From Arenibacter algicola (GTDB lineage Bacteria; Bacteroidota; Bacteroidia; Flavobacteriales; Flavobacteriaceae), in assembly GCF_000733925.1 (NCBI RefSeq), contig NZ_JPOO01000001.1, positions 2,170,001-2,234,000 of the forward strand: a stretch of DNA of 64,000 bases, given 5' to 3'. Position 1 is the stretch's first letter; each line of letters starts with the position of its first letter. The notes beneath the pieces are model-generated. The model was not told where the DNA came from. It saw nothing but the letters and a program-made list of their open reading frames with translations, and did no database searches. Below are positions 41,959-50,206 of the stretch, one piece after another. A program made the position numbers and the translations under genes.

Positions 41959-42906
41959 TTACAGCTTTGTTTTTTGTCCTAGTATCCATTTGTACAAATT
42001 ATCGGCGTCCTCCTTGTTGCACAATTGGGTACCCTCATGCATGGTAGCAGCAGTACCACAGGCTACTCCGTATTTTACCATTTCGCTATAGGTTTTGCCT
42101 TTAAGCAAACTAACTACCATACCGGCCACCATACTATCGCCCGCCCCAATGGTGCTTTTTTGCAGCACTGTGGGCGCAGGAATATGTTCTATGAGGTCCT
42201 TTGTAGCCAATAGGGCCCCTTTCGCCCCCAAGGATACCACAAGTATCCCACAATCATGTTCCTCTAAAAATTTTTTGGCAAGGGGTTCCAATTCCATGGC
42301 TGAAATTGAGGTGACACCACATAAGGTGCTTAATTCCCCCAAGTTGGGTTTTAGCATAAATATGCTGGATTTTGTAGCCTTGACCAGAGCCTCCCCAGAA
42401 GTGTCCAAAACAAAGCGGGTCTTTTTTCTTTTGGCTATTTCCGCTACCAGAACATAGAAATCATCGGGCATTCCCGGAGGTAATTTACCACTGGCCACCA
42501 AGTAATCTCCTTCTTGCAATTTCTCTTCCAATTTTGTCAGTAGCATTTCCCATTCTTCCTTTTCAACCATAGGTCCAGGGACCCCAAAGCGGTATTGCAA
42601 ATTGGTAATAGTATCTGTAACCGCAAGATTATCCCTCGTCCACCCCTTAATGGGCACTGCTATTTGATCGATACCCGCCTTGTCCACTATTTGCCTTAAA
42701 TGTTCTCCTGTGGGTCCTCCTGCGAGATACATGCAGAGCGATTCCTCTCCCAATTTTTTGAGGGCACGTGATACATTGATGCCCCCGCCTCCTGCGTCAT
42801 AAGTTGGTGATGTACAGCGCAGTTTGGTATTGGGGCTGATACCCGGTACGGACACGCTCTTGTCAATTACGGGATTTAAGGTAAGTGTAACTATTTTTTT
42901 GTGCAT
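41959..42906 (-). CDS. pfkB: 6-phosphofructokinase II, PfkB family (315 aa)
   Basis: Ribokinase-fold kinase that is strongly reminiscent of E. coli Pfk-2 throughout: LTLNPVIDKSV, KLRCTSPTYDAGGGGINVSRAL, AGGPTGEHL, WTRDNLAVTDT, SGKLPPGMP, KPNLGEL and the catalytic GAGDSMVAGM. It therefore most likely phosphorylates fructose-6-phosphate; a 1-phosphofructokinase or tagatose kinase role is the alternative. The DosR regulon also includes a PfkB protein. It lies 96 nt after ldhA on the same strand, so the order ldhA-pfkB-glk may be one transcript from the box at 44067-44078. Confidence 0.92.
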   Translation of the reverse strand: MHKKIVTLTLNPVIDKSVSVPGISPNTKLRCTSPTYDAGGGGINVSRALKKLGEESLCMYLAGGPTGEHLRQIVDKAGIDQIAVPIKGWTRDNLAVTDTITNLQYRFGVPGPMVEKEEWEMLLTKLEEKLQEGDYLVASGKLPPGMPDDFYVLVAEIAKRKKTRFVLDTSGEALVKATKSSIFMLKPNLGELSTLCGVTSISAMELEPLAKKFLEEHDCGILVVSLGAKGALLATKDLIEHIPAPTVLQKSTIGAGDSMVAGMVVSLLKGKTYSEMVKYGVACGTAATMHEGTQLCNKEDADNLYKWILGQKTKL

Positions 42907-43002
42907 AATGGTCGAAATTTATAATTGTCAGCGTTTTGTATAATTGACTTTATTGAGATAAAGGTTGTACTGAATTGAATTTGTGCCATTTGTACATCAA
43001 TT

Positions 43003-43992
43003 TTATAGGACCTCATTTTTACATTTAAAGCCCTCCTCCAGACAACCCAGATTTTCAATGGTAGTTTGTGCAATATTAGCTAGGGCAGTATCTGTTAAAA
43101 AGGCCTGGTGGCTAGTAATCATTACATTTCTAAGGGTCATTAAACGAGCTAGCATGTCGTCCTGAAGTATATCCTCGGAATGGTCTTCAAAAAACAAGCC
43201 TTCTTCCTCCTCATAAACATCCAATCCATAATAGCCAATTTGTTGGGATTTAAGGCCATTAATAACATCTTGGGTATTTACCAATCCCCCTCTACCGGTA
43301 TTGATTAGCATTACCCCCTTTTTCATTTTGGCGATCTGGGCTTCGTTTACCAGATAATGTGTTTGTTCCATTAAAGGGACATGCAAGGAAATAATATCGG
43401 ATTGTCTGAACAAGGTATCCAGATCGGTATAGGTCGCCTTGCATTCTTCTACCAGGGTTTGGTCTATCGTGGCATCGTATGCCAGAATATGACATCCAAA
43501 GCCATGAAGAATTTTAGCCACGATTCTTCCAATTTTTCCGGTACCTATGATACCTACCGTTTTTCCGTTCATATCAAAGCCTACCAAGCCATCCAGCGAA
43601 AAGTTCATTTCCATAATGCGGTAATGGCTTCGTATTAATTTACGGTTCAAGGCCAAGATTATGGCCACGGTAAATTCTGCTATGGCATTGGGGGAATAGT
43701 CCGGTACCCGGACAACCCTTAGACCTAAGGATTTAGCATGGGCAATATCCACGTTGTTATATCCAGCCGATCGTAATGCAATAAATTTTATCCCCATTTC
43801 ATGGAGTTTGTCCAAAACAGGAGCAGAGCCATTATCTTGTGTGAAGATACAAATGCCTTCACAGTCTTCGGCCAAAACTGTAGTATCTAGGGTAAGATAG
43901 GAATCCAGCAATTTTAAATCATGTTTATTTGCATTGGCCTTGATTAAATATTCCTTCTCAAATTTGTGTGTATTAAAAACCGCTACTTTCAT
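43003..43992 (-). CDS. ldhA: D-lactate dehydrogenase, 2-hydroxyacid DH family (329 aa)
   Basis: Reduces pyruvate to D-lactate with NADH, re-oxidising NADH when respiration is limited. Signatures: VGIIGTGKIGRIVAKIL (NAD loop, GxGxxG), INTGRGGLVN (substrate Arg), LDVYEEEEGLFFED (Glu) and MITSHQAFLT (catalytic His). The combination EEEEGLFFED is typical of fermentative D-LDH rather than glycerate dehydrogenase. Promoter: box 44067-44078, with TTCCTTTG on the minus strand at 44036-44043 as a one-mismatch -7. Confidence 0.94.
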   Translation of the reverse strand: MKVAVFNTHKFEKEYLIKANANKHDLKLLDSYLTLDTTVLAEDCEGICIFTQDNGSAPVLDKLHEMGIKFIALRSAGYNNVDIAHAKSLGLRVVRVPDYSPNAIAEFTVAIILALNRKLIRSHYRIMEMNFSLDGLVGFDMNGKTVGIIGTGKIGRIVAKILHGFGCHILAYDATIDQTLVEECKATYTDLDTLFRQSDIISLHVPLMEQTHYLVNEAQIAKMKKGVMLINTGRGGLVNTQDVINGLKSQQIGYYGLDVYEEEEGLFFEDHSEDILQDDMLARLMTLRNVMITSHQAFLTDTALANIAQTTIENLGCLEEGFKCKNEVL

Positions 43993-44066
43993 TGTTAGGA
44001 TTACCGAACACGAATATGTGTTCTAATTGCATTGCCAAAGGAAGTAATTATGAAGGTTATCTAATA

Positions 44067-44078
44067 TGATATTAATCA
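44067..44078 (-). promoter_or_regulatory. CRP/FNR-like box for ldhA (pfkB, glk)
   Basis: TGATATTAATCA. On the minus strand, TTCCTTTG (44036-44043, one mismatch to TAnnTTTG) follows after 23 nt. The plus-strand mirror site TGATTTTG (44102-44109) also has one mismatch, but no plus-strand gene follows. Confidence 0.78.
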
Positions 44079-44204
44079 TCATTCTTATGGCAATTACCAT
44101 ATGATTTTGGCTTGGGAGGTATAATTCTATCCTTGAATTGGCTTAGGAGCATACAGGCAATGAAACGGGCATTTCATATCTTTCAAAATGCTCTGGTAGG
44201 TTGG

Positions 44205-44771
44205 TCATTCAATTTGCAAAGGTGGTCCAACTACCTGCATTTCATTGTCCGCAAAAATTTGTTCAATTTCTTTTGGCCCGGGCTCATGATCTAAGGAGGA
44301 CATGGCCACAAGGAAATTCTCCAATTTACCTGCTGGTTGGAGAATTACTATCATTTTACCTCTTTCTGAGACCTGAGTCCAGGCGTGTGGAACTTTCTTG
44401 GGTAAAAAAATGCTATCGCCTATGGTTAGATTATAAGTTTCTTCGCCTACCTTAAAATAGTATGCCCCCTCTAGGATATAAAATATCTCATCCTGTGTAC
44501 TATGGACGTGAAATGGAGTTCCTTTCCCTTGGGAAAGGGAAGTTTGCTCAAAAATAGCAAGATCATTATCGGTATCGCTTCCGGATATTTTTACATCCAA
44601 GATGTTGGCGTTTACCCCTTTCAATTGTATATGGCCATGAATTCTACCTTCCCCGGCATTGATCTTAAATCCCTTGTCCTTTCTCTTTAAGGTGAAATTC
44701 ATGGATGAGAACGATACTAAGGGAAGTGTTGCGAGCCCAGAGAGGGCTGCGATAAACCTATTTCTTTGCAT
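44205..44771 (-). CDS. Exported cupin-domain protein (188 aa)
   Basis: The start is put at 44771 (MQRNRFIAALSGLATLPLVSFSS), which gives a signal-like N-terminus; the frame extends 13 codons further up. A single cupin domain follows, with metal-binding motif 1 GTPFHVHSTQDEIFYILEG (H-x-H-x(4)-E) and motif 2 PKKVPHAW. Small cupins of this type include dioxygenases and sugar-binding regulators; the substrate is unknown. It is separated from pps by 230 nt with a perfect inverted repeat (44939-44972). Confidence 0.82.
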   Translation of the reverse strand: MQRNRFIAALSGLATLPLVSFSSMNFTLKRKDKGFKINAGEGRIHGHIQLKGVNANILDVKISGSDTDNDLAIFEQTSLSQGKGTPFHVHSTQDEIFYILEGAYYFKVGEETYNLTIGDSIFLPKKVPHAWTQVSERGKMIVILQPAGKLENFLVAMSSLDHEPGPKEIEQIFADNEMQVVGPPLQIE

Positions 44772-44938
44772 AATCAGCGGATTAAAGATTAGCAGGGGAA
44801 GTAAGAACATCCTTTTTTGTTCCTATATCCAAGTTACGAAATAAGTCAATTGAATTATATAAATTCTCTTCATAATCAATAAAATAAATGAAGGCCAAAG
44901 CTAAGAAAGGAGTTCTATTTAAAGCCGGGCAAAATACT

Positions 44939-44972
44939 ATAATTGCAACCCTACGGTACCGGTTGCAATTAT
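44939..44972. repeat. Perfect 12-bp inverted repeat (terminator or operator)
   Basis: ATAATTGCAACC (44939-44950) and GGTTGCAATTAT (44961-44972) pair perfectly over 12 bp around a 10-nt loop. It lies about 30 nt after the stop of pps (minus strand) and could end its transcript, although the following T tract is weak. Being upstream of the cupin gene (start 44771) by 168 nt, it could instead be an operator. Confidence 0.65.
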
Positions 44973-45000
44973 GTAACCTTTATATATGCATTTTATTATT

Positions 45001-47415
45001 TCAATTACTACTTTCCGCCATTCCAAAACTTACCTTATGATCTTCTGCCAAATTGATATTCTTGATTCCTTCAATGAGTGCATCTGGATTAAAGGATATG
45101 GAATGGATTCCTTTTTCTACAAGAAATTGGGCAAACTCGGGATAATCACTGGGAGCTTGTCCGCAGAGTCCAATTTTTGTATTCGTTTTATGGGCGGAAG
45201 CAATGACCATAGCGATCATTTTTTTTAGTCCAGGATCATTGGCGTTAAAAATGTCGCTTAAGAGCTCTGAATCGCGATCCACGCCCAAGGTCAATTGGGT
45301 AAGGTCGTTGGAGCCGATAGAGAAGCCATCAAAAAAATGTGCGAACTCTTCGGCCAGCATTACGTTGTTGGGAATTTCGGTCATCATATAGAGCTGTAGG
45401 CCATTCTCACCCCTTTTCAATCCGTAATCTGCCATAAGGTCAACCACTCTTTCAGCTTCAGTAAGGGTACGACAGAAGGGAATCATTATCTTAACATTAT
45501 TAAAACCCATGTCCTCCCTGACCATTTTCATGGCCTTGCACTCCAATTCAAAGGCTTCCTGATATTTGGGATGATAGTAGCGTGATGCTCCTCTAAAACC
45601 GATCATAGGGTTGGACTCCAATGGTTCAAATTCTTTACCGCCTATTAAATTGGCATATTCATTGGATTTAAAATCGCTTGTACGCACAATAACATCTTTG
45701 GGATAAAAGGCGGCTGCAATGGTGGCAATGCCCTCTGCCAGTTTATGCACAAAATAATTGGCTTTGTCAGGGTAGTGGTGGGTGAGTTTTTCAATAGTTT
45801 CCTTTACAGTGGGGTCCTTTAGGGTGTCAAAATGCTTTAAGGCCATCGGATGGATTTGGATGGAATTATTGATGACAAATTCCAATCGCATAAGACCAAC
45901 GCCGGCAGTGGGATAAAATGATAGTTTGAAGGCTTGCTCTGGATCTGCCAAAATAAGCATGGGCTGGGTTGCTGGTTTTTTAAGTGATTTAATATCCACT
46001 GTTTTTTCATCCCATTTCAGTATTCCATCGTAAACTACTCCAGTATCCCCATCCGCACATGAAATGGTGATATCCTGGCCATTCTTTATTGTTTTTGTAG
46101 CATTAAGGGTGCCAACAATTGCTGCAGCTCCTACCTCACGAGCAACTATGGCGGCATGACTTGTGCGCCCCCCTTGGTCCGTAATGATGCCGGCAGCTTT
46201 TTTAAGGATGGGATCCCAATCGGGATCGGTCTTTTCCGTGATGAGTATTTCTCCATGCTGTAGCTTATCGGATTCTAGGGGACTATGTATAATACGTGCC
46301 TTCCCTGCAGATATTTTGTTGCCCAGACCCATTCCCCTTGTAATTTCCTTGCCTTTTTCCAGCAAGGTATAGGTACTGATTTTGAGTTTATCCTTTTTTG
46401 CACTTTGCACCGTCTCCGGTCTGGCCTGGACTATAAACAATTCATTGGTCAAACCGTCCTTTGCCCATTCTATATCCATGGGACGTCCATAATGTTCCTC
46501 AATGATTATAGACCATTCGGCAAGTTTTTTCACCTCGGCATCGGTAAGTACAAATTTTTCCTGTTTTTCTATTGTGGTGTCCAGGTTAAGGGTACCGCTG
46601 CCAGAAGTATCGTAAATCATGGTTTTTTCCTTGCTGCCCAATTTTCTTGAAATAATGGGTTGGCGAATACTATTTTTAAGACTAGGTTTATAAACGAAGT
46701 ATTCGTCCGGATTAACACTGCCCTGAACTATATTTTCACCTAGGCCCCAGGTGCTGGTAACAAGAACTACCTTATCAAAACCTGTGTCCGGATCCAAGGT
46801 GAAATTTACTCCGGAACTGGCAAGATCCGAGCGCACCATTAACTGCACGCCTATGGATAGCGCTACCTTGGTCTGGTCAAAATGATTGTCTTCGCGGTAT
46901 TTTATGGCCCTATCGGTGAATAAGGAGGCATAACATTTATGACAGGCAGCTATCAGTTCATCAAAACCCTTTACATTGAGATAGGTTTCCTGTTGCCCTG
47001 CAAAACTGGCATTGGGAAGGTCCTCTGCCGTGGCACTGCTGCGGACCGCCAAGGAAATTTGGGAACCGTATTTTTTTACCAGTGTATTATATCCGTCCTC
47101 AAGGGAAGACTTGATAGCTTGCGGAAAATCCGCTTTGGCTATACTTGTTCTTATAGCACTCCCAACTTCCCGTAAATTGGAAAAATCCTTCTTATCCAAT
47201 TTGGAAATCTCGGCGAATATGGATTCTTTTAATTGCGCTTCTTTCAGGAAGAGCCAGTAGGCGTCCGAAGTAGTGGCAAATCCGTCCGGAACCTGAATTC
47301 CTTTTGAGGTAAGTTTCTGGTACATTTCGCCCAAAGAGGCATTTTTTCCTCCTACTTCGGGAACATCGTTTATATCTATGTCATTAAATTGCCTTATATA
47401 GTTTTCCATCTCCAA
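45001..47415 (-). CDS. ppsA: Phosphoenolpyruvate synthase (804 aa)
   Basis: Makes PEP from pyruvate, ATP and water (AMP and phosphate released). Domains in order: N-terminal ATP-grasp PPDK_N (VGGKNASLGEMYQKL at about 21-35, RSSATAEDLPNASFAGQQETYL), the swivelling phosphohistidine domain with GGRTSHAAIVAREVG, and the C-terminal PEP/pyruvate barrel with FSIGSNDLTQLTLGVDRD and GLCGQAPSDYP. The length of 804 matches E. coli PpsA (792). No box was found upstream. In other bacteria pps genes cluster with USPs, acetate kinase and P-type ATPases in low-oxygen gene sets, which agrees with this context. It would allow gluconeogenic or mixed flux from lactate or pyruvate. Confidence 0.95.
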   Translation of the reverse strand: MEMENYIRQFNDIDINDVPEVGGKNASLGEMYQKLTSKGIQVPDGFATTSDAYWLFLKEAQLKESIFAEISKLDKKDFSNLREVGSAIRTSIAKADFPQAIKSSLEDGYNTLVKKYGSQISLAVRSSATAEDLPNASFAGQQETYLNVKGFDELIAACHKCYASLFTDRAIKYREDNHFDQTKVALSIGVQLMVRSDLASSGVNFTLDPDTGFDKVVLVTSTWGLGENIVQGSVNPDEYFVYKPSLKNSIRQPIISRKLGSKEKTMIYDTSGSGTLNLDTTIEKQEKFVLTDAEVKKLAEWSIIIEEHYGRPMDIEWAKDGLTNELFIVQARPETVQSAKKDKLKISTYTLLEKGKEITRGMGLGNKISAGKARIIHSPLESDKLQHGEILITEKTDPDWDPILKKAAGIITDQGGRTSHAAIVAREVGAAAIVGTLNATKTIKNGQDITISCADGDTGVVYDGILKWDEKTVDIKSLKKPATQPMLILADPEQAFKLSFYPTAGVGLMRLEFVINNSIQIHPMALKHFDTLKDPTVKETIEKLTHHYPDKANYFVHKLAEGIATIAAAFYPKDVIVRTSDFKSNEYANLIGGKEFEPLESNPMIGFRGASRYYHPKYQEAFELECKAMKMVREDMGFNNVKIMIPFCRTLTEAERVVDLMADYGLKRGENGLQLYMMTEIPNNVMLAEEFAHFFDGFSIGSNDLTQLTLGVDRDSELLSDIFNANDPGLKKMIAMVIASAHKTNTKIGLCGQAPSDYPEFAQFLVEKGIHSISFNPDALIEGIKNINLAEDHKVSFGMAESSN

Positions 47416-47510
47416 TACATTATTTGGGTTATTTAAATTAGCATTATAGAGCAGTAAGGCTAATTGCTAATAACTGGAAAAATAGGGGGAACTAACCTGG
47501 GGGGATTATG

Positions 47511-48023
47511 CTAGGTTTCTTTCCTTTTTCCAGTAATCTCTAATATTTTGATGCGATATACCGTCGGAATTCCGCGGGAGTACAATTTGCTTGAAAATTC
47601 ACTTATAAATTCAGTTTCCCGATGCTCTTTGGCAAGGATAAGACCCTTTACCCCCTCTGTAAATTGATGCAATTTAAATTTGGCATCGGTTCCTTGAAGT
47701 TCTTCATAGGTGCCATGGGCCATAACCGATTGCCAATTGTTGGATGATTTTACTTCCTCGACCAATAAGGTCACCGCTGTATTCTGGCGCATGGCATCTA
47801 TCTTGTGGCCATCTGCCGAATAACTTATTAGGGAATGATCATCCTTGTCATAATAATAGGTAATAGGGAGAACATAAGGCTTATCCTGATATATATATCC
47901 CAAGTGTCCGGTATAGTTGCCCTTTAGTAAGCGAATACTTTCGCTAGTGGTCAAATTTGTCATATTCCTTTTTATAATCTTTAAACTATTCTGTGACAGT
48001 TTATGGAATTCCCTAAAAGGCAT
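47511..48023 (-). CDS. Pyridoxamine 5'-phosphate oxidase-like flavin split-barrel protein (170 aa)
   Basis: The core SESIRLLKGNYTGHLGYIYQDKPYVLPITYYYD and the following strands (ISYSADGHKIDAMRQNTAVTLLVEEV) are typical of PNPOx-like proteins that bind FMN or F420. The reading frame extends to 48083, but the box 48078-48089 and its -7 TAGATTTG (minus strand, 48047-48054) overlap that region, so transcription must start near 48043. The first usable ATG is at 48023; a second at 47963, with a better AAGGA, is equally typical of the family (150 aa). The DosR regulon includes proteins of this fold. Confidence 0.85.
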   Translation of the reverse strand: MPFREFHKLSQNSLKIIKRNMTNLTTSESIRLLKGNYTGHLGYIYQDKPYVLPITYYYDKDDHSLISYSADGHKIDAMRQNTAVTLLVEEVKSSNNWQSVMAHGTYEELQGTDAKFKLHQFTEGVKGLILAKEHRETEFISEFSSKLYSRGIPTVYRIKILEITGKRKET

Positions 48024-48077
48024 TTCGCATAAATCCTTATTAACATCAAATCTAATTCCTTCTTTTATGGTAAAATA

Positions 48078-48089
48078 TGACATTGGTCA
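48078..48089 (-). promoter_or_regulatory. CRP/FNR-like box for PNPOx-like gene
   Basis: TGACATTGGTCA with a perfect TAGATTTG on the minus strand at 48047-48054 after 23 nt. It overlaps the longest frame of the gene it controls and thereby decides the start. Confidence 0.85.
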
Positions 48090-48136
48090 GTTCTGACTTC
48101 TGGGGGTGTGGGATTTCTTAATTGAATGTAGCATAA

Positions 48137-48148
48137 TGACTTAGGTCA
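48137..48148 (+). promoter_or_regulatory. CRP/FNR-like box for PepSY-like secreted protein
   Basis: TGACTTAGGTCA. On the plus strand, TAATTTGC (48172-48179) follows after 23 nt; it agrees at TA and the first two T only, so it is a weaker -7. It lies 47 nt from the neighbouring divergent box. Confidence 0.72.
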
Positions 48149-48236
48149 TTGTAGAAGCCCTTAAGTTGGGATAATTTGCTGCCATTGGACAACGGAAGTC
48201 CATGTTAACACTAATTAATATTTAAACTTAATGATC

Positions 48237-48746
48237 ATGAAAAAAATTCTATTTGGTTTATTAGCTATTGGACTAACCACCCAAGCCTTTTCTCAAATTA
48301 TCCCTACGGTTGAATTATCGGAGGTAACGGTTTACGCCACCAACTATAAATATCTCAATGATATCAACACTGGAGAGTTGGCATCTGTTCCGGTGAAGCT
48401 ATTGCAGGAAAAGGTGGCGACCTATGATATTAAAAGCTCAGAATATTATCAGGACGATTATGACCTTTATAATATTACCTTTTTTATTCCCGAAGGCAAA
48501 ATTCTTGCCGCTTATGATGGCGATGGAAAGCTACTGCGCACTGCTGAAAAGTTTAAGGATATAAATTTGCCAACTTCAGTAAGGGAGAGCATAGCGGATC
48601 GTTTTCCAGGATGGGTTATTACGAAAGATATTTATTTGGTCTCCTTTACCGATGTTCTAGGTGCAAAGAAAACCTATAAGGTTAAATTGGAGAACGGGGA
48701 TAAAATGTTGCGGGTTAAACTGGACGAAACTGGAAAATTTCTTTAG
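48237..48746 (+). CDS. Secreted PepSY-like protein (169 aa)
   Basis: The start is taken at 48237 (MKKILFGLLAIGLTTQAFSQ), a clear signal peptide with cut after AFS, rather than two codons earlier. The mature part ends with a PepSY-like/DUF2874 repeat: LPTSVRESIADRFPGWVITKDIYLVSF ... TYKVKLENGDKMLRVKLDETGKF. Such domains are thought to be inhibitory or binding modules in the periplasm; the function is unknown. Monocistronic, divergent from the PNPOx-like gene; each has its own box. Confidence 0.8.
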   Translation: MKKILFGLLAIGLTTQAFSQIIPTVELSEVTVYATNYKYLNDINTGELASVPVKLLQEKVATYDIKSSEYYQDDYDLYNITFFIPEGKILAAYDGDGKLLRTAEKFKDINLPTSVRESIADRFPGWVITKDIYLVSFTDVLGAKKTYKVKLENGDKMLRVKLDETGKFL

Positions 48747-49123
48747 GATTAGTATAGGCCCTACCTCTTATTAAATAATGGGTAGGATCAAATCCTAAAT
48801 TTGGTCAAAGGACATTGCTTTAGCGATGGTAAAAAAAAGCGCTTTAGGGGTGTCCTTTTGTTATGGATTTTATAAAATTTCCAAACGCTCCATTTAATTC
48901 GGTTATTTTAGTGATGAAACCCGCTTATATGGGTTTTACGGAATGATGGGGCCAAGCCGGGACACCCACGTAGGGCAATGAGCTATTCAATAATTATATA
49001 TCGTTTGCTATATTCTTGGATGAACGGTAAAGAATACTTTTGGGATAGAAGCCTATATGATTTTTCTCATATTCTATAAAGTATATTTCCCTTTATTTTG
49101 GGCTATCTTAGTTAATATTGTCT
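48747..49123. other. Intergenic region with weak hairpin and degenerate box
   Basis: A stretch of 377 nt without a convincing gene. AAAGGACA (48807-48814) and TGTCCTTT (48851-48858) are complementary around a 36-nt loop that contains a smaller ATTGC/GCGAT hairpin; this may end the PepSY-like transcript, but the loop is long. Near its right end is the degenerate box at 49058-49069. The part between about 48870 and 49050 shows nothing I can name. Confidence 0.5.
49058..49069 (+). promoter_or_regulatory. Degenerate CRP/FNR-like box for efflux operon
   Basis: TGATTTTTCTCA keeps TGA-N6-TCA, with flanks ATA/TAT extending the symmetry, but has C where other sites have R. On the plus strand, TTATTTTG (49093-49100, one mismatch) follows after exactly 23 nt, and the distance to the ATG at 49124 is normal for the set. 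Confidence 0.5.
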
Positions 49124-50206
49124 ATGAGGAATTATTTATTGATCCATTGTCTATTTCTTTTTTTATCCTGCGGAGACAAACAAGAAAAGATATTTCCCAC
49201 TAAAATCTATCTAACGGAATCGGTTTATGCTTCCGTAACCGTGCAGCCAGATAGTCTGTATCAGGCTTATGCCCCCGTTGCAGGTATTTTGGACCGTAAT
49301 TTGTTGGAGGAAGGGGAATTGGTAAGCAAGGGGACACCAATTATCCAGATTGTGAACAGTACCCCGAAACTCAACACGGAAAATGCGCGCTTGGCACTTC
49401 AATTGGCGCAAGAAAATTACAACGGCAGTTCGGCGGTTTTAGGTTCGTTGGAAGATGAGATCCAATCGGCAACCTTGTCCTTTAAAAACGATTCTATGAA
49501 TTATATTAGGCAAAAGAGGCTTTGGGATCAAAATATTGGATCGAAAGTGCAGTTTGAGAACCGCAAACTTGCTTATGAAATTTCAGGAAATAATTTAAAG
49601 CAACTTAAAAATAAATATGTCCAGACAAAGAACGAACTTTCTACCCAAGTTCAGCAAGCGCTCAACAATTATAATACCTCGCAGCTTACCACCAAGGATT
49701 TTACCGTTAGTAGCAAGATCAATGGAAAACTTTATGCCTTATACAAAAACCCAGGAGAAATAGTCAATACTATGGAGCCTTTGGCATCGGTTGGCAGTGC
49801 TACGGATTTTATTATTGAATTGTTGATAGACGAGGTCGATATCGTAAAACTTCAGCTGGGCCAAAAAGCCCTTATTACTTTGGATGCTTATGGCAATGAG
49901 GTATTTGATGCCAAAGTAAACAAAATATATCCCAAAAAGGATGAGCGTTCCCAGACCTTTAAGGCAGAGGCCATTTTTAGCAATCCACCGCAAGCGCTAT
50001 ACCCTGGTTTGGCAGGGGAGGGAAATATAATTATTTCCGAGAAGGAAAGCGTCTTGACCATTCCCAAGGAGTTTTTATTGGAGGGGAACAAAGTGAGGAC
50101 TCCGGACGGACTTGTTGAAGTTGTTCCCGGGCTTCAAAATTTGGAGCGTGTAGAAATTATAAATGGTATCAATGAGACCACGGAGATTCTAAAACCTGAA
50201 GAATGA
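49124..50206 (+). CDS. Lipoprotein HlyD/MacA-type membrane fusion protein (360 aa)
   Basis: Periplasmic adaptor of an ABC exporter. The start is the ATG at 49124 (the frame also opens at a TTG two codons earlier). The signal ends in a lipobox, FLSC, with C16 as lipidation site. It is followed by a barrel-sandwich half-motif (YAPVAGILDRNLLEEGELVSKGTPI), a coiled-coil hairpin (about 85-190), the second half (SSKINGKLYALYKNPGEIV) and a beta-barrel domain. It overlaps the permease gene by 4 nt (ATGA). The operon carries no outer-membrane TolC gene. Substrate unknown; the degenerate box at 49058-49069 suggests it may belong to the regulon. Confidence 0.88.
   Translation: MRNYLLIHCLFLFLSCGDKQEKIFPTKIYLTESVYASVTVQPDSLYQAYAPVAGILDRNLLEEGELVSKGTPIIQIVNSTPKLNTENARLALQLAQENYNGSSAVLGSLEDEIQSATLSFKNDSMNYIRQKRLWDQNIGSKVQFENRKLAYEISGNNLKQLKNKYVQTKNELSTQVQQALNNYNTSQLTTKDFTVSSKINGKLYALYKNPGEIVNTMEPLASVGSATDFIIELLIDEVDIVKLQLGQKALITLDAYGNEVFDAKVNKIYPKKDERSQTFKAEAIFSNPPQALYPGLAGEGNIIISEKESVLTIPKEFLLEGNKVRTPDGLVEVVPGLQNLERVEIINGINETTEILKPEE

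Noticed and set aside
40687..42906. Separate boxes for glk and pfkB
   Set aside because: No TGA-N6-TCA palindrome was found in either upstream gap; both may depend on the ldhA promoter.
48807..48858. Intrinsic terminator after the PepSY-like gene
   Set aside because: Eight-bp outer stem with a 36-nt loop; kept only as a note in the intergenic entry.
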